Below are positions 44,785 to 52,915 of a stretch of 61,412 nucleotides of DNA, piece by piece. The position numbers and the translations under genes were made by a program. Position 1 is the first letter of the stretch. The number at the start of each line of letters is the position of its first letter. The DNA is from CAADGL01 sp964643885 (GTDB lineage: Bacteria > Planctomycetota > Phycisphaerae > UBA1845 > Fen-1342), in contig CAZXUI010000020.1 of assembly GCA_964643885.1 (NCBI GenBank), positions 1 to 61,412 on the forward strand, in the 5' to 3' direction. The notes beneath the pieces were generated by a model, which was given only the letters and a program-made list of their open reading frames with translations, ran no database searches and was not told the DNA's origin.

Positions 44785-44820
44785 GGCGGCGGTCACGTTC
44801 AGTGGCCGCCGCCTTCGTTG
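44785..44820 (+). terminator. Probable terminator after the FG-GAP-like gene
   Basis: The stem GGCGGCGGTCAC/GTGGCCGCCGCC (44785-44796, 44802-44813) has one mismatch and is followed by TTCGTTG. The T run is weak. Confidence 0.5.
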
Positions 44821-44841
44821 CCCAAGTAAGGTTGGCGTGTC

Positions 44842-46041
44842 ATGCGAATCAAGCTTTTTGACTGCATTCTGGCAGTAGTGATCGGCGGCGCCGTCAGTGG
44901 CGCGAACGCGCAGACGGCGAGCTTTCAGGGTCTCGGCTTTATGCCGGGTGGAACGATGACGTTCCCGAAGGCTGTGTCGGCGGACGGAACTGCCGTCGCG
45001 GGCTGGGGCACGTCACAGGGGCGCTTCGAAGCATTTCGCTGGACAGCTCAGACCGGGCCCGTTCCGCTGGGACACCTGCCGGGTCCAGGCTTCACGACCG
45101 AAGCGTTCGCGATCTCCGGGGATGGGCTCGTCGTCGGCGGTCTGAGCGTCGGCACCAAGGGGCCCGAGGCGTTCCGCTGGACCGCCGATACCGGGATCGT
45201 CAGCCTCGGCGACCTGCCCGGCGGCGATTACTGGAGCGCGGCTCGGGGGGCGTCCTTCGACGGGTCGGTCCTGGTCGGCACCAGCCGTTCCGGCGCCGCC
45301 CACTTTCTCGAAGCCTTCCGCTGGACTGAGGCCGACGGCATGGTTCCGCTCGGCGACCTGCCGGGCGGCAACTACTTCAGCCAGGGGCTGGGCATCTCGG
45401 CCGACGGCCAGGTTATCGTCGGCTACAGCCAGACGGCAACAATGGACGTGGCATTCCGCTGGACACCTGATGCGGGAATGGTCGCACTCGGGGATATCTC
45501 TTCGCACGCACTTGCGGTTTCGGGAGACGGTCGCACGATCGTCGGATGGCATCACGAGCCCACCAGCGGCGTTCCACAGGCGTTCCGCTGGACGGAAGCG
45601 GAAGGATTCGTCGGTCTCGGCAGCCTGCCAGGTGCGTTCGGAATGAGCAAAGCCTATGGCGTCTCGGGGGACGGCTCGGTGATTGTGGGCGACGCACCGG
45701 TACAGGGTGGCAACCAGGCTATCATCTGGACCGCCCAACAGGGAATGCGCTCGGTTCTCGAGGTGCTCCGCGACGACTTCGGCCTCGGCCAGCAGCTCGA
45801 AGGCTGGCGGCTCTACAACGCCATGGCCGTCTCCGCCGACGGCCTGACCATCGTCGGCAACGGCTTCAACCCCGACGGCCGCAGTGAAGGCTGGATCGCC
45901 CGCCTGCCCGAGCCGGGCACCGTCTGGCTGCTCGGTCTGGCCGGCCCGCTGCTCGTCCGCCGCAGCGCTCGACGTGGCCCGCCCTTCGCGTCGCACGGCG
46001 CCGCGGGCCGCCCGCTCGGCAGATCACGCTCCACCACGTGA
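44842..46041 (+). CDS. HAF-repeat PEP-CTERM protein
   Basis: A 399-residue secreted protein. A signal peptide (about 1-24) ends AQTAS. About six HAF-type repeats follow, with EAFRWT, LGDLPGG and SADGTAVAG-type segments. A PEP-CTERM signal comes at LPEPGTVWLLGLAGPLLV then RRSARR. Unlike most PEP-CTERM proteins it does not end there: about 25 more residues (GPPFASHGAAGRPLGRSRSTT) follow. The tail may come from loss of the normal stop codon. The function of HAF-repeat proteins is unknown. Confidence 0.8.
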   Translation: MRIKLFDCILAVVIGGAVSGANAQTASFQGLGFMPGGTMTFPKAVSADGTAVAGWGTSQGRFEAFRWTAQTGPVPLGHLPGPGFTTEAFAISGDGLVVGGLSVGTKGPEAFRWTADTGIVSLGDLPGGDYWSAARGASFDGSVLVGTSRSGAAHFLEAFRWTEADGMVPLGDLPGGNYFSQGLGISADGQVIVGYSQTATMDVAFRWTPDAGMVALGDISSHALAVSGDGRTIVGWHHEPTSGVPQAFRWTEAEGFVGLGSLPGAFGMSKAYGVSGDGSVIVGDAPVQGGNQAIIWTAQQGMRSVLEVLRDDFGLGQQLEGWRLYNAMAVSADGLTIVGNGFNPDGRSEGWIARLPEPGTVWLLGLAGPLLVRRSARRGPPFASHGAAGRPLGRSRSTT

Positions 46042-46342
46042 TGCCCCCGCTGAGCCCCCGAAGCCCGCTCAGGGCGCTGCTCCACCGCGCGCCACGCCTT
46101 CCCCCGCCCCCGGCGAACCCGCGCCCGCGGGGCCAAGTCCGGACCGAGCTTCTGCCGATAGAAGAGCGGCCGAACCCTTACCGGGGCTTCCGTTGCCGGA
46201 GCGGGAGCGCTCACGGCAGTCCCGGGTGCCGCGAACAGTCTGAGCATGTCGCTGCAATCTGTTGCCCCGGCCGCGGTACGATATCTGTGTGTCGAAGGAG
46301 TGTTCCCCCTCGCCGGGGCTATTCTGCTCAAGGAGATTTCGG
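46042..46342. other. 301-bp intergenic region, nothing recognised
   Basis: A GC-rich gap between the HAF protein and the TlpA-like gene. No convincing promoter, terminator, repeat or gene is seen. Confidence 0.5.
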
Positions 46343-47317
46343 ATGCACGCCAGGATCGGTTGCTCGCTCGCTGCATTGCTGCTCGTGTTCAGCGCCTCCC
46401 CCGCCTTCGCGGGCGACGTCGGCGACCCGGCCCCGCCGCTGAAGGTCACTGAGTGGGTCAAGGGCTCGCCGGTCGACATCGCCCAGGGCAAGGGCAAGAA
46501 CGTCTACGTGGTCGAGTTCTGGGCCACGTGGTGCGGCCCGTGCGTCGCCGCCATCCCGCACGTCACCGAGATGCAGGCCAAATACAAGGACAAGGGCGTC
46601 ATCTTCATCGGCGTGAGCGTCGACGACGCCAAGACGGTCGACAACGTCAAGCCTTTCGTCGAGAAGATGGGCGACAAGATGAACTACACCGTCGCCATCG
46701 ATGACGCCGACGCGACCCACGACGTCTACATGAAGGCGTTCGGCATCAACGGCATCCCGCACTGCTTCGTGATCGACAAGCAGGGCAAGATCGCCTGGCA
46801 CGGCCACCCCACCTATCCGCCGCATCATCTCGAGAAGGTGCTCGACCTGGCCGTGGCCGACAAGCTCGACGACTCGGCCCGTGCGCAGCTCAAGCAGGAG
46901 GTCGAGAAGTTCCAGGAGCAGCAGCGCCAGACGCAGGCGCTCGTCCGCGAGTACCTCCAGACCGTCGCCTCAAAGGGCGACGAAGGCAAGGCCCGCGAGC
47001 TGGGCCGCAAGGTCTACTCGATGATCAAGGATGACCCGGGCATGCTCAACGCCGTCGCCTGGGACATCCTCACCAATGAGGACATCCAGTTCCGCGACAA
47101 GGAGCTGGCGGTCATCATGGGCAAGACCGCCTGCGAGCTGACCAAGTGGGAAGACGCAGCCATCCTCGACACCTACGCTCTGGCGCTCTTCAAGACCGGC
47201 AAGGTCGAAGAGGCGATCAAGTGGCAGGAGAAGGCGGTCTCCGTGTGCACCAACGAGCAGATGCTCGAGGAGATCAAGGAGCGGCTCGCGGAGTTCAAGA
47301 GCAAGGTCGACGAGTAG
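46343..47317 (+). CDS. TlpA-like thioredoxin-fold protein with helical C-terminus
   Basis: A 324-residue exported protein. The signal peptide ends near residue 23 (SPAFA-G). A TlpA/ResA-like thioredoxin domain follows (about 25-165) with the redox motif WCGPC at 63-67 and IPHCFVIDKQGKIAW. From about residue 180 to the end is an alpha-helical region with charged heptads and TPR-like helices (GKVEEAIKWQEKAVSVC). The family handles disulfide reduction, for example in cytochrome c maturation; the C-terminal region suggests a dedicated partner. AAGGAG precedes the ATG. A strong terminator follows. Confidence 0.87.
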   Translation: MHARIGCSLAALLLVFSASPAFAGDVGDPAPPLKVTEWVKGSPVDIAQGKGKNVYVVEFWATWCGPCVAAIPHVTEMQAKYKDKGVIFIGVSVDDAKTVDNVKPFVEKMGDKMNYTVAIDDADATHDVYMKAFGINGIPHCFVIDKQGKIAWHGHPTYPPHHLEKVLDLAVADKLDDSARAQLKQEVEKFQEQQRQTQALVREYLQTVASKGDEGKARELGRKVYSMIKDDPGMLNAVAWDILTNEDIQFRDKELAVIMGKTACELTKWEDAAILDTYALALFKTGKVEEAIKWQEKAVSVCTNEQMLEEIKERLAEFKSKVDE

Positions 47318-47350
47318 CGCCGACAGCGCAGCGTGAAATGCCTGCTTCGC

Positions 47351-47394
47351 GGGGCGGCGCCAGGTTCAGCCTGGCGCCGCCCCGTCGCTTTTCG
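47351..47394 (+). terminator. Strong rho-independent terminator after the TlpA-like gene
   Basis: A perfect 14-bp stem GGGGCGGCGCCAGG/CCTGGCGCCGCCCC (47351-47364, 47370-47383) with loop TTCAG is followed by GTCGCTTTTCG. Confidence 0.93.
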
Positions 47395-47470
47395 TATCTG
47401 TGCGCGGATTGCAGGGATGGCTTTGGATCGTGGCGAGACGAACAGGTGTTGAGAGCGGGCTGGTGCGACA

Positions 47471-47633
47471 GGTCGGAGACCCGTCGGAGACCTGTCGCCC
47501 AAGTCCGGTCGGAGACCGGTCCCCCAGGACTGGCCGGAGACCGGTCCCCCAATCAGACCGGTCAGAGACCGGTCCCCCAGGACTGGCCGGAGACCGGTCC
47601 CCCAATCAGACCGGTCGGAGACCGGTCCCCCGT
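47471..47633. repeat. Family A palindrome array, composite 53-bp period
   Basis: Copies of GGAGACCGGTCCCCCA (the last ending CG, one starting with A) begin at 47511, 47536, 47564, 47589 and 47617. A degenerate copy is at 47486 and a fragment at about 47475. Spacing alternates 25 and 28 bp because two linkers, GGACTGGCC and AATCAGACCGGTC, alternate. The array ends next to the stop of the acetyltransferase gene. Confidence 0.92.
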
Positions 47634-47635
47634 TT

Positions 47636-48229
47636 TCACCCGAGCATCCGGGTCAGGCGCTGACGCGCGGCCGGCCACTCCTCGGCGATGATGCTGTAGT
47701 AGACGCTGTGCCGCATCGTCCCGTCCGGCCGGATGCGATGATTCCGCAGCACGCCCTCGCGCACCGCGCCGGTCCGCTCCAGCGCACGCTGCGAGCGCTC
47801 ATTGGCATGATCCGTCTTGAACTGCACCCGCAGCGCCCCCAGCACCTCGAACGCATGCGCCAGCAGCAGCAGCTTGCACTCCGTGTTCACCGCCGTCCGC
47901 TGAAATCGCGCCGCGTACCACGTCCAGCCGATCTCCAGCCCGCGATGCTCCGCGCGAATGTCCAGAAAGCGCGTCGAGCCCGCCAGCTCGCCGCTCGCCA
48001 AGTCGAACACCGCGAACGGAAGCTGCGGCCCCTCGCCTGGCGGCTGCACCCGCGCCGACTCGACGTACGCCCGCGCCGCCTCGATCGTCCGGATCGGCCC
48101 GCGCGGCATGTAGCGCCACACCGCCTCATCCCCGCCGGCCGCCAGCAAACCCTCGGCGTGCCGCTTCTCCAGCGGCTCGAGCCGCACGAACTTCCCCGAC
48201 AGCGTCACCGGCCGCACCCACTCGCTCAC
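47636..48229 (-). CDS. GNAT family N-acetyltransferase (RimJ-like)
   Basis: A 197-residue acetyltransferase of the RimJ/RimL-like GNAT branch. Marks are VRLEPLEKRHAEGLL at the start, LEIGWTWYAARFQRTAVN (strand 4 and acetyl-CoA loop region), and VQFKTDHANERSQRALERTG, the usual N-E-R-S-x-R-x-x-E-R-x-G motif. The GTG start 48229 overlaps the miaA TGA by four bases (GTGA) and has GGAGG upstream, so translation is probably coupled. The acceptor is unknown; small-molecule or protein N-terminal acetylation is likely. Confidence 0.87.
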   Translation of the reverse strand: MSEWVRPVTLSGKFVRLEPLEKRHAEGLLAAGGDEAVWRYMPRGPIRTIEAARAYVESARVQPPGEGPQLPFAVFDLASGELAGSTRFLDIRAEHRGLEIGWTWYAARFQRTAVNTECKLLLLAHAFEVLGALRVQFKTDHANERSQRALERTGAVREGVLRNHRIRPDGTMRHSVYYSIIAEEWPAARQRLTRMLG

Positions 48230-49158
48230 ATCCGTGCCTCCGCGGCGATCCGCCGCACGATCTCGTCGCTCTCCAATGCGTCTGCATCCAGCCACTGCAC
48301 GCCGGCGAAGCGCTTCAGCCACGTCCGCTGATGCTTGGCCAGCCGCCGCGAGTTGATCCCAATCCGCTCGATCGCCTCCTCCAGCGGCCAGCGGCCCTCG
48401 AAGTGCGCGAACAGCTCCGCATACCCCACCGCCTGCCGCGCCTGCCCGCTGAGGCCCCGCGGATCGCTCCACACCCGCCGTGCCTCCTCGACCAGTCCCT
48501 CCGCGACCATCCGCCGCACGCGCTCGTTGATGCGCCGGTTCCCCGCCTCGCGCTCATGCCGCAAGCCGAACAGCCGCCAATCCCAGTCGCCCCGCCGCAC
48601 CCGCGCCCGGTCCCACTGCTGCTGCAACGCGCTGATCGGCCGGCCCGTCGCATGATAGATCTCCAGCGCCCGCTCGATCCGCCGAAGATCGTTGCGATGA
48701 ATCCGCCCGGCCGACTCCGGGTCCACGCGTGCCAGCTCCGCGTGCAGCGCAGCAAGCCCCTCGCGCGCCGCCCGCGCGCGGAACGCCTCGCGAAAGGCCG
48801 CATCCGCCGACGGACCCGCGAACATCCCTTCGTAGAAGCACTTGAAATACAAGACCGTGCCGCCCACGGCCACCACCGGCCGGCCCCGCCCGTGAATCCC
48901 CTCCACCGCTGCATCCGCCAGCTCCACGAACCGGGCCGCGTTGAACGTCTCCCACGGATCGGCCACGTCGATCAGGTGATGCGCAACCGCCGCCCGCGCT
49001 GCGGCCGACGGCTTGGCCGTCCCGATATCCATCCCCCGATACACCTTCATCGAGTCGATGCTGAGCACCTCTCCGCCCAGCGCGGCCGCAACGGCCCGGC
49101 CCACCGCGCCCTTGCCCGCGGCCGTGCAGCCCAGAATTGTGATCACTCGCCGTTCCAT
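48226..49158 (-). CDS. miaA: tRNA dimethylallyltransferase MiaA
   Basis: A 310-residue enzyme that adds dimethylallyl to A37 of tRNAs that read U-starting codons. The P-loop reads GCTAAGKG (residues 10-17), where most enzymes have GPTASGKS or GKT, so the usual Ser/Thr that holds Mg is Gly. Following marks are normal: SIDSMKVYRGMDIGTAKPS, HHLIDVADPWETFNAARF, VAVGGTVLYFK, then RIHRNDLRRIERALEIYHATG. The family is assured. The P-loop change is worth checking. It overlaps the downstream acetyltransferase by four bases. Confidence 0.93.
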   Translation of the reverse strand: MERRVITILGCTAAGKGAVGRAVAAALGGEVLSIDSMKVYRGMDIGTAKPSAAARAAVAHHLIDVADPWETFNAARFVELADAAVEGIHGRGRPVVAVGGTVLYFKCFYEGMFAGPSADAAFREAFRARAAREGLAALHAELARVDPESAGRIHRNDLRRIERALEIYHATGRPISALQQQWDRARVRRGDWDWRLFGLRHEREAGNRRINERVRRMVAEGLVEEARRVWSDPRGLSGQARQAVGYAELFAHFEGRWPLEEAIERIGINSRRLAKHQRTWLKRFAGVQWLDADALESDEIVRRIAAEARM

Positions 49159-49228
49159 TCCGCCGCCATGCTACTGTAGCGCCCCGCGATCACACACATG
49201 GGGATGGCGTGGCCCTCTCCGCCCGCCG

Positions 49229-49330
49229 GCAAGTGGGGCAGGCCTCTGTGCCTGCCAAGGCGGGCAGGGACGCCCGCCCCACTGTGGCACCGCCCCACTC
49301 TGGCACCGCCCCACTTTGGCAGTGCCCCGC
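49229..49330. repeat. Family G palindrome cluster
   Basis: It includes GGCAGGC/GCCTGCC, GGCGGGC/GCCCGCC, and then three copies of TGGCACCGCCCCACT-like units. The rest of the 313-bp gap (49159-49471) holds no gene. Confidence 0.8.
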
Positions 49331-49471
49331 CGATCGTGAGGGGAGACTCGCCCAACCTCGCCCGCCGATTTGCAGCGACCGGCCGCAACTCGGATCATAT
49401 GCCCGGTCCCCGCGCGCCGATGCCGCCGCGGCCTTAGCGCCGGCGGAACGCGCCGCGCCCCGGAGCAGCCC

Positions 49472-52400
49472 ATGGCCGTCAGCTTCATCCTCGGCCGCGC
49501 CGGCTCAGGCAAGACGCACTATTGCGTTCAGGCCATCGTCCGCGCGCTGGCGGAGCCCGGCGGCCCGCCGCTGCTGTTGCTCGTCCCGGAACAGGCCAGC
49601 CTCCAGATGGAGCGCACGCTCGCCGCCCGCAGCCCCACCGGCGGCTACAGCCGGGCCGAGGTCCTCAGCTTCTCGCGCCTGACGCGCCGCGTCCTCGACG
49701 CCACCGACGCATCCCTCAGCGTCATCGACGCCCGCACGCGCCGCGCCGCCCTCCGCGCCGTCCTCGCCCGCATCGACGGCGGCCTGCCCGCCTTCGGCCC
49801 GGCCGCCGCACGCCCCGGCTTCGTCCGCGAGCTCGACCGCATCATCTCTGAGCTGCTGCGCGAGGGCATCACGCCCGCCGCACTGCGGCAGGCCGCCGAC
49901 GCGGCCGGCGCGGCGCGCACGCGCGAGCGCGCCCGCCAGCTCGCGGACGTGCTCGAGGCCTATGAATCCTGGCTCGGACCGCAGCGGATAGACCCCTCCG
50001 CCCAGCTCGCCGCGCTGCGAAACTGCGTCGAGCGGGCCGCGTGGCTCCGCGGCAGCGCTCTCTGGGTGGACGGCTTCGCGGGCTTCACCGGCCAGGAACT
50101 CGCCACGCTCGCCAGCCTCGCCCGCCTGACGGCCGAGATGCACGTTACGCTCCTGCTCGACCCCGATTCACCCACGCTCGACCATACCGCCGGCGACGAC
50201 AACCCGCTCGCCCTCTTCTCGCGAACCGAAATAACCTGCCGCCACCTGCGCCGCCTTTTCGCCGAGGCCGGCGTGCCGCTCGCGCCGTCGATCCTGCTGA
50301 ACGAGCCGCGCATGCCGCGCTTCGCCGAGTGCGAGCCGCTCACGCGTCTGGAACGCGGCCTCGCGCTACCTCAGACGGGCGCTCCCCGCCGCCACGCGGC
50401 CACGCCGCCCGCCTCGCCCGACGAAACGCCCGCCGTCCGCGTCCTCCGCTGTAACACCCACCGCGACGAGGCCGCACAGGCCGCCCGCTTCATCCGCCAG
50501 CAGGTGATCGACTCAGCCGGCCGCCTGCACTTCCGCGACTTCGCCCTGATCGTCCGCGAGCTCGAGCCGCTCGCGGAGATGATCGCCGACGTATTCGACA
50601 CCTACGAAGTGCCGTACTTCATCGACCGCCGCCGCCCGCTCGCCCACCACGCTCTGACGCGCTTCATCCGCACCCTTTTCGACGCCCTGCGCGACAGCCT
50701 CTCCGTCCGCTCGATGTCGCGCCTGCTCCAGACCGGCCTGACGCAGCTCGAACGCGGCCACTGCGAACGAATCGTCGAACTGCTCGAGGAGCACAACCTC
50801 CGCGGACCCGAGACCTGGACCCGCAGCCGCTGGGATTTCCGCGCCGCCTCCGGTGCACGGCCCGAATCTCCGCCGGAAGCAGAGGCCCGCCGCGCCGTCG
50901 GCCGCGCCATCCAGCCGCTGCTCCTGCTCGCGGGCGCCGGCGACGCACCCCTGGGCAAAACCTGGGCCGCCGCCATTCACGAGACCCTCGCGGCTCTGCG
51001 CGTCCCCACCCAGATCGAACGATGGATGAACGCCGACACGGCCGCCGGCCAGGCCGAGTCCGCCGAGGTTCACCGCCAGGCATGGACCCAGCTCGCCCCA
51101 CTGCTCGACGACCTGCACGATGTGCTCGGCGACACGCCCCTCCGCCTCACTGACGTGGCCGGCGTGATCGTCGAGAGCCTCGCCGACGCCACGCTCGGCA
51201 TCGCCCCGCCCACCGTCGACCAGGTTCTCGTCAGCTCCATCGAGCGCAGCCGCCACCCCGATATCCGCCACGCCTGGATTCTGGGCTTCAACGAGGGCCT
51301 CTTTCCCGCCCCGCCGAGCCAGCCAGGCCTGCTCAGCACCGCTGAACGAGAGGAATTGCAGGCGGCCGGGCTGACGCTGCTCTCTTCCCCGCGCGACGAG
51401 GCGTTCGTCGAGCGGCTCTTCGCCTACATCGCGCTCACCCGCCCGTCTGCCGGCCTGACCATCAGCTTCGCCGCGCAGAACGACGCGGGTGACGAGCTCT
51501 TCCCCTCGCCGCTGCTGAGCGACGTGCAGGCCGCGCTGCCGGAAGTGCCTATCGAGCGCCCGGAAACCGACCCGCCGCCCATCTGCGCCTGGGAGCTCGC
51601 CTCCGGCAGCCTCGCCGCCCGCGGCTGCGAGCCCCCCTCGCCGCTCGCGGCCACGTATCAGCAGCTCGAAGCCCGGCTGCGCGACAGCGACGTCGGCCGC
51701 CGCGTCGAATGGCTGCTTCGCGGCCGCTCCTACACCAACGAGCTCGCGCCGATCGGCAACTTCCGCCGCCCGGCCGACGCCGACGCCGACGCCGTCTGGC
51801 TCGGCTCGGCCAGCGAGCTGGAATGCTACGTCCGCTGCCCCTTTCAGCACTTTGCACAGCACGGATTGCGATTCAGCACCTATCGCGGCCCGAAACCGCT
51901 CGAGATGGAGCTCGGCTCCAACGCCCACGCGGCCCTCGCGCACGTCACCCAGGCCGCGATCGATTCCGGCCGCGACGCGGCCGAGATTCCAGACGACCAG
52001 TGGCTCGCCTGGCTCGAAGCGGCCGCCGAGAAGGTCCGCAGCGACGATCCGCCCGAGCTGCCCGCCCGCCGGCCGGAGTCCTACTCGCTTCGCGAGAACC
52101 TCTTCGCGCAGCTCCGTGAGCTGGTCCTGGCTCACGCCGCCCGCTGGCGCCGCAGCCGCTTCCGCCCGCTCTGGGTCGAGCGCGGCTTCGGCCGGCAGCG
52201 CGGGGATGACGACCTGCCGCCGCTGGCGCTCGATACTCCCGGCGGACAGCGGATCGCCCTGCGGGGCAGTTTCGACCGTGTGGACGCGTGGGAATCTGCC
52301 GGCTGCCGCTGGCTGCTCGTCTATGACTACAAGTCGACCGGCAAGCCGCTCAAGGGCCGCTACCTCACAGGCGACGCACTTCAGATGTTCGTCTACCTGC

Positions 52401-52915
52401 TCGCGCTGCGCGAGATCCGGCCGGGCGAAGACAAGGACCGGCTCGCCGGTGCTCTGATCGCACCGCTCTATCCCAACGCCAGAGCGCTCGACCCGGGCTA
52501 CGCGGCGAGCGCCGACGAGCCGGCGCAGCGCATGTATCTGCACCGGCCGCGCGGACTGGTCGCTGAGTCCGTCGCCGAAGCCATCGATACGCAGGTATCC
52601 GAGATTCAATCCCCCGTCGCCGGGCTGCGCCGCACCAGGGACGGAGGATTCGACTCGCGCGGCGACCTGGCGGTGCCCGAGGCCATCGGCGGCCGCATCG
52701 ACCTCGCCCGCGAGACGCTCCAGCAGGCCGCCCACGGCATTCTCGCCGGAAACATCGCCGTCCAGCCGCTTCTCGAGCGGCGCAAGCTCGCCTGCGCGGA
52801 GTGCTCCTTCCGTCAGGTCTGCCGCTTCGAGCTGATCTATAACACGCCGCGCCGCGCCGAACGTGACCTGCCGCGCATCGACGACGCGCGAGCCGACAGC
52901 GAGGCCGACGAATGA
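49472..52915 (+). CDS. addB: ATP-dependent helicase/nuclease subunit B (AddB-like)
   Basis: A 1147-residue AddB-family subunit of the AddAB DNA end-resection complex, which unwinds and degrades double-strand breaks before RecA loading. Walker A is GRAGSGKT (8-15). The middle part is helicase-like without strong motifs, as in other AddB subunits. The nuclease domain is near 890-1110, with LLVYDYKSTGK. Four cysteines suited to an iron-sulfur cluster are seen: one in the ECYVRCPFQHF segment, and CAECSFRQVC near the C-terminus. ATG 49472 is chosen, with CGGAGC upstream. It overlaps addA by four bases. Confidence 0.92.
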   Translation: MAVSFILGRAGSGKTHYCVQAIVRALAEPGGPPLLLLVPEQASLQMERTLAARSPTGGYSRAEVLSFSRLTRRVLDATDASLSVIDARTRRAALRAVLARIDGGLPAFGPAAARPGFVRELDRIISELLREGITPAALRQAADAAGAARTRERARQLADVLEAYESWLGPQRIDPSAQLAALRNCVERAAWLRGSALWVDGFAGFTGQELATLASLARLTAEMHVTLLLDPDSPTLDHTAGDDNPLALFSRTEITCRHLRRLFAEAGVPLAPSILLNEPRMPRFAECEPLTRLERGLALPQTGAPRRHAATPPASPDETPAVRVLRCNTHRDEAAQAARFIRQQVIDSAGRLHFRDFALIVRELEPLAEMIADVFDTYEVPYFIDRRRPLAHHALTRFIRTLFDALRDSLSVRSMSRLLQTGLTQLERGHCERIVELLEEHNLRGPETWTRSRWDFRAASGARPESPPEAEARRAVGRAIQPLLLLAGAGDAPLGKTWAAAIHETLAALRVPTQIERWMNADTAAGQAESAEVHRQAWTQLAPLLDDLHDVLGDTPLRLTDVAGVIVESLADATLGIAPPTVDQVLVSSIERSRHPDIRHAWILGFNEGLFPAPPSQPGLLSTAEREELQAAGLTLLSSPRDEAFVERLFAYIALTRPSAGLTISFAAQNDAGDELFPSPLLSDVQAALPEVPIERPETDPPPICAWELASGSLAARGCEPPSPLAATYQQLEARLRDSDVGRRVEWLLRGRSYTNELAPIGNFRRPADADADAVWLGSASELECYVRCPFQHFAQHGLRFSTYRGPKPLEMELGSNAHAALAHVTQAAIDSGRDAAEIPDDQWLAWLEAAAEKVRSDDPPELPARRPESYSLRENLFAQLRELVLAHAARWRRSRFRPLWVERGFGRQRGDDDLPPLALDTPGGQRIALRGSFDRVDAWESAGCRWLLVYDYKSTGKPLKGRYLTGDALQMFVYLLALREIRPGEDKDRLAGALIAPLYPNARALDPGYAASADEPAQRMYLHRPRGLVAESVAEAIDTQVSEIQSPVAGLRRTRDGGFDSRGDLAVPEAIGGRIDLARETLQQAAHGILAGNIAVQPLLERRKLACAECSFRQVCRFELIYNTPRRAERDLPRIDDARADSEADE

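Noticed and set aside
47471..47633. CRISPR array
   Set aside because: Units are palindromic, linkers are not unique (two linkers alternate), spacing is 25-28 bp from unit to unit, and no cas gene is near. The same reasoning excludes 34800-34918.
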